A DNA stretch of 36,603 nt from an uncultured Clostridia bacterium. Its GTDB lineage: Bacteria > Bacillota > Clostridia > Oscillospirales > Acutalibacteraceae. The notes beneath the pieces were generated by a model. The model made no database searches. It saw nothing but the letters and a program-made list of their open reading frames with translations, and was not told the DNA's origin. The first letter of the stretch is position 1. Every line of letters begins with the position of its first letter. Below, piece after piece: positions 25,966-34,881 of this stretch. A program made the position numbers and the translations under genes. The stretch is taken from NCBI GenBank assembly GCA_946499275.1, contig CAMMRL010000023.1, forward strand, positions 1-36,603. Direction: 5' to 3'.

Positions 25966-26550
25966 ATGGCCGACCGTATCCTCATCACCGGCGGGGTACG
26001 CAGCGGGAAAAGCCGGGCGGCCGAGCAGCGGCTTGCCGGGAGCATAAGCGTACTATATATCGCAACCGCCCGCTGTCTGGATTTGGAGATGGCGCGGCGC
26101 ATTCAGCGGCATCGGGAAACGCGGCCCGCCCACTGGGTGACGGCTGAGACCAGTTCCCATCTGTCCGCCGTGCTGGATGCGCATCCGCAGGGGGATGTGC
26201 TGCTGGATTGCGTTCCCAATATGGTGACCAACCTGATGCTGGACGCCGAACCGGAGTACGATCATCTCTCCAATGAGCGGGTGGAGGAGATCGAAGCCAT
26301 GATCGGCCGGGAATTCGACGAACTGATGGACGCGCTGGAGCGGCAGGACCGCCGCGCGGTCCTTGTTACTAACGAGGTAGGGCTCGGCCTGGTAGCGCCT
26401 TATCGGATGGGACGGGTGTTTACCGATATCCTGGGCCGTCTCAACCAGCGGCTCGCCGCCCGCTGCGACGAGGTTTGCCTAATGGCCTGTGGGCTGCCGC
26501 TGGTCTTGAAGTCCCCTGCAGGAAGGGATGCAGAAAAAACGGCGCTGTAA
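25966..26550 (+). CDS. cobU: CobU-like adenosylcobinamide kinase/guanylyltransferase
   Basis: The 194-residue protein matches CobU, which phosphorylates adenosylcobinamide and attaches GMP in the nucleotide-loop stage of vitamin B12 assembly and salvage. The P-loop is GGVRSGKS (9-16). YIATARCLDLEMARRIQRH holds the conserved segment and the histidine region used for the guanylyl intermediate. VLLDCVPNMVTNLML and VTNEVGLGLVAPYRMGRVFT match the remaining conserved blocks. ATG 25966 gives a better distance from GGAAAGGA than ATG 25954. No other cobalamin gene is in the window, and a MoxR operon begins 34 nt later. A salvage-only role, or a divergent function, is possible. Confidence 0.82.
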   Translation: MADRILITGGVRSGKSRAAEQRLAGSISVLYIATARCLDLEMARRIQRHRETRPAHWVTAETSSHLSAVLDAHPQGDVLLDCVPNMVTNLMLDAEPEYDHLSNERVEEIEAMIGREFDELMDALERQDRRAVLVTNEVGLGLVAPYRMGRVFTDILGRLNQRLAARCDEVCLMACGLPLVLKSPAGRDAEKTAL

Positions 26551-26584
26551 ATACCGGCCGCAGAAAGCCGAGGAGGGTTTTCCA

Positions 26585-27529
26585 ATGGAGCAGAAAACAG
26601 TGGCGCAATTAAACGCCATACGAGAGAATATCCGCCAGGTAATTGTCGGTAAGGACGCGGTGATCGACCTGCTGCTGATCGCCATGCTTAGTTCCGGCCA
26701 CGTCCTGATTGAGGATATCCCAGGGATGGGGAAAACGACGCTGGTGTCGGCGCTGGCATCCTCGTTGGGGTGCTCTTTCCGCCGCATTCAGTTTACGCCG
26801 GACGTACTGCCGTCCGATATTACCGGTTTTACCATGTTCAACGTCAAGACCGGGGAGCAGGAGCTGCATCCGGGCAGCATTATGAACCAGATTGTGTTGG
26901 CGGATGAAATCAACCGTACCAGCCCGAAAACCCAGTCCGCCTTGCTGGAAGTCATGCAGGAAAACCAGGTGACCATCGATGGGGTGACCTATCCGGCGCC
27001 GGCACCCTTTATGGTGCTGGCGACCCAGAACCCAGTGGAGATGGCCGGGACCTATCCGCTGCCGGAAGCGCAGCTCGACCGTTTCTTGATGTGCGTGTCC
27101 ATGGGGTATCCCTCTCATCGGGAAGAAATGCAGATACTGGAAAACCACCGCTCGCGCCGGCCGGCGGAGGGGCTGCGGGCGATCGTATCCGCGCAGGACG
27201 TGCTGCGGATGCAGCGGGAGCTGGAAGAGGTGCTCTGTGCGCCGCCGGTGACGGAATACATTGTCTCCATTGCGGAGGCGACCCGTCGGCTGGACGACGT
27301 GCTGGTCGGGATCAGCCCCCGCGGTTCGATCGCGCTGATGCAGGCGGCTAAGGGCTACGCCATGTTGGCCGGCCGCCCCTATGTGCTGCCGGACGACGTG
27401 CAGAGGATGGCACCCGCCGTGCTCTGCCACCGGTTGATTATGCGAATGCGCTCCGGCGTGCATAAGCAGACCCCGCAGGCAGTGATCGACGCAGTCCTCC
27501 ACGCCATCCCGGTGCCCGCTGTACGATGA
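26585..27529 (+). CDS. MoxR-family AAA+ ATPase
   Basis: The 314-residue protein is a MoxR ATPase, an AAA+ chaperone-like family that helps mature or activate partner proteins. Walker A is DIPGMGKTT (44-52) and Walker B is VLADEINR. The SPKTQSALLEVMQENQVTIDG and ATQNPVEMAGTYPLPEAQLDRF blocks are textbook MoxR. GAGGAGGG lies 7 nt before ATG 26585, so the in-frame extension into the CobU gene is rejected. It overlaps the DUF58 gene by 4 nt, and that gene overlaps the transglutaminase gene, the classic MoxR-DUF58-transglutaminase operon. A role in cell-envelope stress or assembly is usually proposed. Confidence 0.95.
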   Translation: MEQKTVAQLNAIRENIRQVIVGKDAVIDLLLIAMLSSGHVLIEDIPGMGKTTLVSALASSLGCSFRRIQFTPDVLPSDITGFTMFNVKTGEQELHPGSIMNQIVLADEINRTSPKTQSALLEVMQENQVTIDGVTYPAPAPFMVLATQNPVEMAGTYPLPEAQLDRFLMCVSMGYPSHREEMQILENHRSRRPAEGLRAIVSAQDVLRMQRELEEVLCAPPVTEYIVSIAEATRRLDDVLVGISPRGSIALMQAAKGYAMLAGRPYVLPDDVQRMAPAVLCHRLIMRMRSGVHKQTPQAVIDAVLHAIPVPAVR

Positions 27530-28695
27530 CCAGGCGGAGCATCGCGGCCTTGGTGATTTTTGCACTGCTTCTGCTGGCGGGGTTCGCCACCGGAATCAGT
27601 GAAATATTTGTCGCGGCGTTTATGGCCGGTTTCCTGCTGACGTTCGCTTTGGCTTCGGCCATCGCGGGCGTTTTTTCGCTGCGCATGGGCCAGGAGCTGT
27701 CGCCGTATGCGCTGGTGCGGGGCGGAGAAGTGCAGGCGAAAGCGCTGGTTGGCGGCCTGTTTGTCCTGCCCGCTGTGGTGAAATGGAAATGGGAAGCCCC
27801 GGACGGCGGGCGGCATGTCTATGCCGCCCTACGGTGGGGGAAGAAGACGGCGGCCGTCTGCTGCCGGTTTTCCTGCCCGCACCGGGGCGTTTGGACGGCT
27901 GGGGTTGAGGGGCTAGCCTGCGGGGACCTGTTCGGCCTGTTTTCGCTGCCGGTCCCGGCGGCCCGGCGGTCCACGGCGCCGCCGGCGCTGATCGTTTATC
28001 CGGAACTGTACGCCATCCCCGGCCGGCCGCCCCTGCCGGTTCCCAGCCTGGAATATTCGGAAAAGAATACGGTGACGGCCGACCAGGGGGATTCCTTTTC
28101 GGATACCCGCCTGTACCGCAGCGGCGACCCGCTCAAGCGGATTCACTGGAAGCTTTCCATCCGCACGGGGGAGCTGCACACCCGGCAGTATGAAATGTCG
28201 ATGGATCAGGAGGTGCTGATCTTGCTCGACGACAGCGCTGAAGAGGGAGAAGCTCCGGGCGCGGCGCTGGGATACGCCGATATGGCGACGGAATGCGCCG
28301 CGGCGTTGGCCTATTATTATGCGTCCCACGGGCAGGCGGTGCGCCTATTATGCACGGGTGGCGGCTCCGGGGCCCGGAACCTAGACGAGTTTGAAGCGCT
28401 GTATACCCATTTGGCGAGCATGGAGTTCGGGATGGAGGAAGCGTTTGCGGACTGGCTGTCGGGCGCTCTGGCGGACCTTCATACCGTATGCGCCTGCCAT
28501 GTGATCACCCGGCGGCCGGATCCGGCGATTCTGGATTCCCTGGTTGGGGTGCCCGCCCCGCGCCGTCCCGCTTTCCTGATCTGTTCCGCTGCCGCCGCGA
28601 TTCCTCCGGAAGGGGAGACACTGGAGGAAGGGCTGCGGATCCTGCCGGTATCTGCGCCCCGGGATATTTTGGAACGATTGGGGGGCGGACAATGA
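27526..28695 (+). CDS. DUF58 membrane protein of the MoxR operon
   Basis: The 389-residue protein has two N-terminal membrane helices (about 5-50), a beta-rich domain and a DUF58 core with the signature YRSGDPLKRIHWKLSIRTGE (about 203-222). A von Willebrand A-like region follows (VLILLDDSAEEGEAPG), where the DxSxS metal motif is only partly kept. DUF58 proteins are the presumed targets or partners of MoxR ATPases. ATG 27526 overlaps the end of the MoxR gene (ATGA), indicating translational coupling. Confidence 0.9.
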   Translation: MTRRSIAALVIFALLLLAGFATGISEIFVAAFMAGFLLTFALASAIAGVFSLRMGQELSPYALVRGGEVQAKALVGGLFVLPAVVKWKWEAPDGGRHVYAALRWGKKTAAVCCRFSCPHRGVWTAGVEGLACGDLFGLFSLPVPAARRSTAPPALIVYPELYAIPGRPPLPVPSLEYSEKNTVTADQGDSFSDTRLYRSGDPLKRIHWKLSIRTGELHTRQYEMSMDQEVLILLDDSAEEGEAPGAALGYADMATECAAALAYYYASHGQAVRLLCTGGGSGARNLDEFEALYTHLASMEFGMEEAFADWLSGALADLHTVCACHVITRRPDPAILDSLVGVPAPRRPAFLICSAAAAIPPEGETLEEGLRILPVSAPRDILERLGGGQ

Positions 28696-31112
28696 CGGGG
28701 GCTTCGATACGTAAAAAGCAGAGGGAAGGAAGGTACAACGGCTATAAGGAGCTGGCGGTTGATGGGATTTGCTGCTGGCTGATTTGCCTGGGCGTCCTGT
28801 TTGCGCTGCGGCAGTTGTTTCGGTTTGATAATCCGTCCGCCGCCATTTTGCTGCGCTCTGCTATTGTTGTGGTCGGGATCGTCTTGCTGACTCGACGGTG
28901 GTGGATCCCGCTGGCTGCGGCCGGGGCGCTGCTGATGCTCATCCTGCTGAGCGGGCGGCTGCCCGCCGTGTGGGATTTTGTAGGCGGGCTTTTCCGGTGG
29001 TGGATAAACCGCTTCCCTCTTGCTTCCCTCTACAATACGCCGCAAAATGTGGAACTGGTACAGTGGCTCATTACCTTGGGTGTTGCTTCTCTGCTGTTTC
29101 TTTTGGTGCGGCGTGCTCCTTTTGTTTGGATATTTCTGGGATTAGGGGCAGCGCTGATCGCCGGGATTTATCTCAGCGGATTCCGGGAAAATCGCGCCGC
29201 GCTGTTCTTTTTTGCGGCTGGAATCTGCCCGCTGTTGGCGCGCGGATGCTATTCCCGGCTGCAGAAACGGTCGGAAGGGGTGCTCGGTTCCCGCAGCGGG
29301 ATGGCTTTGGCCGGCTTGGCAGTCTGCTGCGCTGGTACGCTGCTGGTCATGATGCTGGTGCCTCCGGACACATCGGCGTGGAAAAGCCCGGCCTTGTCCG
29401 AGAAATTGACCAAAATTCAGCGCATGCTCAAAGGGGAAAAACTCGGGTTCGAGGACTCGCTCTTTTCCTTGAAAACCTCCGGCCTGCAGCCTAATCCTAA
29501 CCGGCTGGGCGGCGATTTGCATCTGGCCCACACGCCGGTGATGTCGGTGGAAACCGATTCCCCCACACTGCTCAAGGGGATGGTGTATTCCCGGTATACC
29601 GGCAGCGGGTGGGAGACCGACCCTGCCGAGGACTTCGTGCTGCCTTCGCCGGAGGAAGGGCTGGAAACGGTGGCGGAGGAGTCTTCGGCGTTTGAAGAAA
29701 CCTTCGGGCAGCTCCTCCCGCGGGATGTTTACGGTGTGAATCCGCTGGCCGATGCCATGCCGCTGTCCTATGCGACGGTTACGCTGCTGACCAGCGGGTA
29801 TTCGGTCTATGTCCCGGATCGGCTTTCCCGGTTGTCCGTTGTTTCCTATTCCGATACGCCACTGCTGTACAACACCCGGTCCGAGGTGTTCTCCCGCAAG
29901 CTCCTTTCGGGGAATTATGTTTACAGCCTGCGGTATACCCCGTTGAACCGCGCCCTCTCCGGGCTGAGTGACCGGATTGCGGCGATCGAGCAGGCCAACT
30001 TCGGGGGCGGGGGACTGTACGACGAGGGATACGACCGGGCGGCGGCGCAGTATCTCCAGCTTCCGGACAGCCTGCCTGCTTCGGTATTTGCCAAGGCGTG
30101 GGAGATTGTTGGGGAGGAATTGTCTCCTTACAAACAGATGGTACGGCTGGAGTCCTATTTGCAGAGAAATTACACCTATACCCTGACCCCCGGGGATGTA
30201 CCCCGCGGCGAAGATTTTGTGGATTATTTTCTCCAAACCGGGCAGGGATATTGCGTGTACTTTGCCTCCGCCATGGCGGTGATGGCCCGCACGCTGGGGA
30301 TTCCCTCCCGCTTTGTGGTCGGGTACGGTCTGGAGTCGTCCGGCAGCCGGTGGATGGCTTACGCCGACACGGCCCACGCCTGGGTGGAATGCTATATCCG
30401 CGGGGTGGGATGGGTGACGTTCGATCCTACGGCTGGGTCGGTGTATCGTGACCCGCGCAGCGGCGGCGGGTTGAATCCGGACATAACGGACAGCACGACG
30501 GAGCCCGCCGGCCCGACGACGGAGCCGCCGACTACGACCACCACCAATCCCGGCCCGCCACCCACGACAGCCCCCGAGACCGTCTCTACCGGCCCACAGG
30601 GTGGGGGCGGCGGTTCGGGAGACTTTGCAGGCGGAAGGCTGTGGTGGATTCTGCTGGCGTCGGCGGGATTGCTTTTGCTGGTTGCCGTGTTCCTTCTGCG
30701 GGTTTTCTCGCGTCGGCGGGCGTTTGCCCTGCCGATGCTGCAGGCACGGCTACACAGTACCGCGGCCTGTGCGGACGCGTATTACCGCGATCTGCTCCGG
30801 CAGTTCCACCTGCTCGGTCTTGATCCCGATCAGGGCGAGACGATGCTCCGGTTTGGGCGGCGGGCGGGCGAAAGCCTTCCTGCGGCGATGCGGAAAAAGC
30901 GGGGCAGGGATTCTGAACCGTTGGCGCTGGATGACACTGTGCAGGCCGTGCAGGACGCGCTCGCCGTTGTGATGGCTTGGCGGTACGGGCAGCGGGAACC
31001 GTCGCCGGAAGGGCTTGCCCGGATGGCGGCGGCCCATGAAGGGATGGAACGGTTGGTTCGCCGGAAGTTGGGGGCATTCCGGTATTTCCTGCGACGCAGG
31101 TTGTTCTTCTGA
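28692..31112 (+). CDS. Transglutaminase-like membrane protein (TgpA type)
   Basis: The 806-residue protein has about seven N-terminal membrane helices (25-235), an extracellular region, and a transglutaminase-like domain with Cys521 (QGYCVYFASAMAVMAR), His562 (DTAHAWVECYI) and Asp578 (FDPTAG) as the papain-like triad. It continues with a Pro/Thr-rich linker (about 605-637), another membrane helix (about 650-675) and a cytoplasmic DUF4129-like tail. This is the standard order of clostridial TgpA-type proteins, thought to process or crosslink surface proteins, with substrate unknown. The start is ATG 28692, overlapping the DUF58 stop (ATGA); a longer frame back to 28488 would lie inside DUF58 and is rejected. 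Confidence 0.93.
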   Translation: MTGASIRKKQREGRYNGYKELAVDGICCWLICLGVLFALRQLFRFDNPSAAILLRSAIVVVGIVLLTRRWWIPLAAAGALLMLILLSGRLPAVWDFVGGLFRWWINRFPLASLYNTPQNVELVQWLITLGVASLLFLLVRRAPFVWIFLGLGAALIAGIYLSGFRENRAALFFFAAGICPLLARGCYSRLQKRSEGVLGSRSGMALAGLAVCCAGTLLVMMLVPPDTSAWKSPALSEKLTKIQRMLKGEKLGFEDSLFSLKTSGLQPNPNRLGGDLHLAHTPVMSVETDSPTLLKGMVYSRYTGSGWETDPAEDFVLPSPEEGLETVAEESSAFEETFGQLLPRDVYGVNPLADAMPLSYATVTLLTSGYSVYVPDRLSRLSVVSYSDTPLLYNTRSEVFSRKLLSGNYVYSLRYTPLNRALSGLSDRIAAIEQANFGGGGLYDEGYDRAAAQYLQLPDSLPASVFAKAWEIVGEELSPYKQMVRLESYLQRNYTYTLTPGDVPRGEDFVDYFLQTGQGYCVYFASAMAVMARTLGIPSRFVVGYGLESSGSRWMAYADTAHAWVECYIRGVGWVTFDPTAGSVYRDPRSGGGLNPDITDSTTEPAGPTTEPPTTTTTNPGPPPTTAPETVSTGPQGGGGGSGDFAGGRLWWILLASAGLLLLVAVFLLRVFSRRRAFALPMLQARLHSTAACADAYYRDLLRQFHLLGLDPDQGETMLRFGRRAGESLPAAMRKKRGRDSEPLALDDTVQAVQDALAVVMAWRYGQREPSPEGLARMAAAHEGMERLVRRKLGAFRYFLRRRLFF

Positions 31113-31188
31113 GCGCTGAGCTGATGGAAGAAATTTTCTTTCTGGAAAGCCGCGCTTGCAAAAAGGACGCGCATTTTTCCTTAAACCG

Positions 31189-31197
31189 TGATATAAT
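31189..31197 (+). promoter_or_regulatory. Extended -10 element ahead of a structured region
   Basis: TGA-TATAAT (-10 at 31192-31197) is a good extended -10 with no convincing -35. It lies 80 nt after the transglutaminase gene and 300 nt before nadE, so it may start a non-coding transcript. Confidence 0.5.
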
Positions 31198-31203
31198 AGG
31201 CGC

Positions 31204-31350
31204 AGTTCAGCCTGAAAATAATCCTTCTCTTCGCGGCGCTGTGGAAATATGGATGCCGCCTGTCGCGGTACTCATGGATGCAGCGCCGCCCTGGGATCAT
31301 GCCGTCTCACAGCAGGGCGGTATCCATGGGGCAGCCCTGCTTTAGAAGCG
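31204..31350 (+). ncRNA. Candidate structured RNA or leader upstream of nadE
   Basis: Downstream of the extended -10, GCGGCGCTG (31233-31241) pairs perfectly with CAGCGCCGC (31281-31289), and AGCAGGGC (31311-31318) pairs perfectly with GCCCTGCT (31334-31341). A competing pairing joins CATGGAT (31273-31279) to ATCCATG (31322-31328) across the two stems. No protein frame explains these. It does not match tRNA, 6S, SRP RNA or a riboswitch I can recall. It may be a small RNA or part of the nadE leader. Confidence 0.4.
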
Positions 31351-31369
31351 TTTCCCCTGATACCATTCA

Positions 31370-31431
31370 TGGTTACGCCCGTGAATTTGTGGTATAATAA
31401 ACGGGAATGGGTTTGGCCGTTCCCGTTTATT
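31370..31431 (+). promoter_or_regulatory. nadE promoter overlapping a perfect 12-bp inverted repeat
   Basis: TGG-TATAAT (-10 at 31393-31398) with a weak -35 TGGTTA (31370-31375) and 17-nt spacing. AATAAACGGGAA (31396-31407) and TTCCCGTTTATT (31420-31431) form a perfect 12-bp inverted repeat with a 12-nt centre, starting inside the -10 box and covering the start site. This is where an operator for a dimeric repressor would sit. It could also form an RNA stem at the 5' end. Confidence 0.6.
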
Positions 31432-31496
31432 CGGGGACAGGCCGGGCGATGCGGATTCTTATTTCAGCCAATGCAAACCGGAAAGGACGAAAAACA

Positions 31497-33389
31497 ATGC
31501 AAGACGGTTATCTTCGCGTAGCGGCAGCCACCCCGGCGATCCGGGTGGCGGACTGCGCTTATAACGCCCGGCAGATTCTCGATATGGCGGCGCAGGCCCC
31601 GGCGGACACCGCGCTGCTCGTGTTTCCTGAGCTGTGCGTCACCGGATACACCTGCGGCGATCTGTTCTTCCAGCCCGCTTTGCTCAAAGGGGCGGAGGAA
31701 GCGGTGGCCCGGATTTTGAAAGAGACGGCGGAGCGGGATATGGTGCTGCTGGTCGGCGTGCCGGTGGCCAGCCGGTCGGGGCTGTACAACTGCGCGGCGG
31801 TGTGCCATCGCGGGCGGCTGCTCGGCCTGGTTCCCAAGTCGTATCTGCCTTCTTACGCGGAGTTTTACGAGGGGCGCTGGTTCACGCCGGCCAAGGATGA
31901 GGAAACCGCGCTGCGGTACGCAGGCCAGGATACGCTGCTTACCCGCAACCAGATTTTTATCTGCCGTACCATCCCGGATTTCAAGCTGGGGGTGGAAATC
32001 TGCGAGGATTTGTGGGCCTCGCCCCAGCCGTCGGAACGGCTGACCGACGCAGGGGCGACAGTGATCGCCAACCTCTCCGCCAGTACGGAGGGGATTGGTA
32101 AACCGGCTTACCGGCGGCAGCTCGTTTCCCTCCAGTCGGCCCGGCTGCTATGTGGGTATGTGTTCGCGGACGCGGGGGACGGCGAATCCACCACCGACGT
32201 GGTGTTCTCCGGCCATAACCTCATTGCGGAAAACGGCACGGTGCTGGCGGAAAGCGCCCGCTTTACCACGGGGATGGTATCCACGGAAATCGACCTGGCC
32301 CATCTTGTTTTTGACCGGCGGCGGACGACCACCTGCACCAATTCCGGCAGCATGACGGAGGTGCCTTTCGACCTGGCGGCAAAGCCGCTGGCCCTAACCC
32401 GCCCGGTATCGCCCGCCCCTTTTATACCAGCCGATTTATCCGCGCAGGAGGCGTGCTGCGAGGAGATCCTCAACATCCAAGCCGCGGGTCTGGCCAAACG
32501 GTTGGAGCATACCGGCGGCTGCGCGGTGCTCGGCTTGTCCGGCGGGCTGGATTCGGCGCTGGCGCTGCTGGTGACGGTGCGGGCGTACGACCGGCTGGGG
32601 AAGCCGCGTGACGGCATCCATGTGGCGACGATGCCCTGCTTCGGCACCACCAGCCGCACACTGAACAACGCCCGAACCCTGGCCAAGGCCTGCGGCGCGA
32701 CGTTGTACGAAATTGACATTACCCGCGCGGTGACACAGCATCTGGGGGATATCGGGCACGAGGGCGCGCACGACGTGACATACGAAAACGCCCAGGCCCG
32801 GGAGCGCACCCAGGTGCTGATGGATCTCGCCAACCGATTTGGCGGCCTGGTGATCGGTACCGGCGACTTGTCGGAGCTGGCGCTCGGCTGGGCGACCTAC
32901 AACGGGGATCATATGTCGATGTACGGGGTGAACGGGTCGGTCCCTAAAACGCTGGTGCGGTACCTGGTGGACTACGAGGCGCGGCGGTACGGCGGCGTGC
33001 TCGGCGGTGCACTGACCGATATCCTAGATACGCCGGTCAGCCCGGAGCTGCTTCCCCCTGAAAACGGGCAGATTTCGCAGAAGACGGAGGAATTGGTCGG
33101 CCCCTATGAACTGCACGATTTTTTCTTGTATCACTTCCTCCGGTTCGGGGATTCCCCGTCGAAAATCTATCGGCTGGCGGTGTACGCGTTTGCGGGCCGT
33201 TTCCCGGATGAAGAGATCAAGCGCTGGCTGAAAACCTTCTGCCGCCGCTTTTTTACCCAGCAGTTCAAGCGTTCCTGCCTGCCGGACGGCCCCCGGGTGG
33301 GGAGCGTCGCCCTGTCCCCGCGCGGGGACTGGCGGATGCCGTCCGACGCTTCGGCCGCCCTCTGGCTTGCCGAGGCGGAAGCGCTGTAA
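31497..33389 (+). CDS. nadE: Glutamine-dependent NAD+ synthetase
   Basis: The 630-residue cytosolic enzyme makes NAD+ from nicotinic acid adenine dinucleotide, using ammonia released from glutamine. Residues about 1-290 are the nitrilase-type glutaminase domain with its Glu-Lys-Cys triad regions FPELCVTGY, PKSYLPSYAEFYEGRWF and VEICEDLWA. Residues about 320-630 are the synthetase with the PP-loop GLSGGLDSALAL and GTGDLSELALGWATYNGDHM. Length matches the long NadE family. The start is ATG 31497 with GGAAAGGA upstream; the in-frame ATG at 31407 falls within the promoter's inverted repeat. A strong terminator follows, so it is monocistronic. Confidence 0.96.
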   Translation: MQDGYLRVAAATPAIRVADCAYNARQILDMAAQAPADTALLVFPELCVTGYTCGDLFFQPALLKGAEEAVARILKETAERDMVLLVGVPVASRSGLYNCAAVCHRGRLLGLVPKSYLPSYAEFYEGRWFTPAKDEETALRYAGQDTLLTRNQIFICRTIPDFKLGVEICEDLWASPQPSERLTDAGATVIANLSASTEGIGKPAYRRQLVSLQSARLLCGYVFADAGDGESTTDVVFSGHNLIAENGTVLAESARFTTGMVSTEIDLAHLVFDRRRTTTCTNSGSMTEVPFDLAAKPLALTRPVSPAPFIPADLSAQEACCEEILNIQAAGLAKRLEHTGGCAVLGLSGGLDSALALLVTVRAYDRLGKPRDGIHVATMPCFGTTSRTLNNARTLAKACGATLYEIDITRAVTQHLGDIGHEGAHDVTYENAQARERTQVLMDLANRFGGLVIGTGDLSELALGWATYNGDHMSMYGVNGSVPKTLVRYLVDYEARRYGGVLGGALTDILDTPVSPELLPPENGQISQKTEELVGPYELHDFFLYHFLRFGDSPSKIYRLAVYAFAGRFPDEEIKRWLKTFCRRFFTQQFKRSCLPDGPRVGSVALSPRGDWRMPSDASAALWLAEAEAL

Positions 33390-33414
33390 CTACGAAAGAA
33401 CCAACAATAGAGAC

Positions 33415-33450
33415 AAAAGCCGGGGCCTTTTTGAAAGGCCCCGGCTTTTT
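33415..33450. terminator. Strong bidirectional terminator after nadE
   Basis: A GC-rich stem (AAAGCCGGGGCCTTT with AAGGCCCCGGCTTT) with a tiny loop and a T5 tail. The A-rich left side lets it also stop the minus-strand protease transcript ending at 33467. Confidence 0.93.
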
Positions 33451-33466
33451 GCTGAAGTAGTAGGAT

Positions 33467-34072
33467 TCAGAAGGTGGTTAACCAGAAATTGGTTGAACTG
33501 GTTCGATTGCAAACGGTGGACATCGGCATGCAGATGGAATAAGCGCCGTCGTACCAAGCGTTATTTCTAAGGTGGGATGCGGACTGCATACCGACAGCGG
33601 AATTACCGCTCCATACGGGAGCGCCGCTGTCTCCATGCACGGCCTTATAGGATGTTTTCAGCATATTGGTCATGGTAACCCCATTGTATTTTTCCGTGTA
33701 GTTGGACGCTAATATTTTACCGGTCTGATAGCCGGAAACGCTTCCATAAGCAGACACGGAAAGCCCGGCCGGCGGATAGGTGTATGGAGAACCCAAGGGC
33801 AGGGCTTTTCCATCGGGAAGGGAATTGGAAAATTTCCACCAATCCGTAAATAGCCCTACGGCGGGTTTTTGAACGAAGGCGCAGTCAACGCCGTTGGAAA
33901 ACTGACGCCATGTGACCTTACCCATTTTCTTTTTGTTCGAGTTCCAAGTGATCTCGTTGCCAATGGACGCGGCGTGTCCAGGGATGAGGTAGCCGTAGTT
34001 GCCGCCGTATTGCGCGCTGAAACCGACCGTAAAGCTTCCGGCGGGGGAGGAGGCGCTTGTACCCCCTTGTAC
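33467..34072 (-). pseudogene. Trypsin-fold serine protease domain downstream of an in-frame TAG
   Basis: This is the catalytic half of a secreted S1-type protease, in the same frame as the pro-region gene upstream but separated from it by a single TAG. Counting through the stop, His257 (YLIPGHAAS), Asp287 (GVDCAFV) and Ser373 (VHGDSGAPVW) make an intact chymotrypsin-like triad, as in streptogrisin and alpha-lytic protease. The frame is open for about 200 codons with no other defect. There is no start codon with a ribosome binding site near the TAG; the first ATG (33925) lies after the catalytic His. It is either a recent nonsense pseudogene or made by read-through of the amber codon. Confidence 0.7.
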
Positions 34073-34744
34073 CTAAATTTTTGCCGTAGTCACGGTTTGC
34101 CCATCCGGGTCGGCTTCTTTAAACAGAAACATGTCGGCGGCGGCGTACGGCGGGAGGGCGGCGCAGAACGCCTGCTTTTTCGAAGCCAAGCGGGCCGTCT
34201 GCGCTTTTGCCGTCTCGCCAGCCGCCTGCCCGTCCGCTGTTCCGGCGGTGAATTCCACATAAATGCAATTGGTTTCCGGGTCGCTCCATAAGGCCTGAAT
34301 CCCCAGCTCCTCCATTTGGCCCGTCAGGGCTGCCTGGGTGCTTTGCAGCTGTTTCAGGCTGTATTTTACAGCTTTTATGCGAAGCTTTGCATCGCCGGAA
34401 TGCGGAATGGCTTTGGTTTTCGTGCTATTGGCGACGGTTTCCCGGAATTTTTCCCGGATATTCAGGCTTGCCTTCTCAAACGCGTCTAGGCCCGTTCCTT
34501 CGGTCAGGCAAAGAACCAACTCGTTATCTTCTGTAATATACGCGCCGCCATATATATCCTCTGCCTGCCGGGCAATCTGGTCGTTAAAGACGGCGTAGAC
34601 CTGTTGAATTCGGATTTGTTCGCAATCCCCGCCGCTGGGCGGGCCGGCATGAGCCGGCGATTTATCGGCGGAAGCGCCCATCCCGGTAAAACAAAGCAGG
34701 GATAAGCAGACAAACGCCGTCAGCGCCCTCTTCAAAGCTTTCAT
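34073..34744 (-). CDS. Signal peptide and pro-region of a secreted protease (ends at TAG)
   Basis: The 223-residue frame starts at ATG 34744 with AAGGAGGAT upstream and has a clear signal peptide (MKALKRALTAFVCLSLLCF, cut probably after ASA near residue 26). The remainder is a helical, charged domain (LQSTQAALTGQMEELGIQAL, IYVEFTAGTADGQ) of the kind that acts as an intramolecular chaperone in alpha-lytic-type proteases. It ends at TAG 34073-34075, and the same frame continues directly into the protease domain. On its own it would be an exported pro-domain without a protease. Confidence 0.75.
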   Translation of the reverse strand: MKALKRALTAFVCLSLLCFTGMGASADKSPAHAGPPSGGDCEQIRIQQVYAVFNDQIARQAEDIYGGAYITEDNELVLCLTEGTGLDAFEKASLNIREKFRETVANSTKTKAIPHSGDAKLRIKAVKYSLKQLQSTQAALTGQMEELGIQALWSDPETNCIYVEFTAGTADGQAAGETAKAQTARLASKKQAFCAALPPYAAADMFLFKEADPDGQTVTTAKI

Positions 34745-34881
34745 GGAATATCCTCCTTACTTAACGCTTTTTCGTATGGGATAATTCGTACGGAAGAAAA
34801 ACGATAGGAAATGGACAGACTTTGTGTAAATAGTTCATTGGAATCACCGCTTTGTACAAAAATGTTTTATTAACTAATTTT

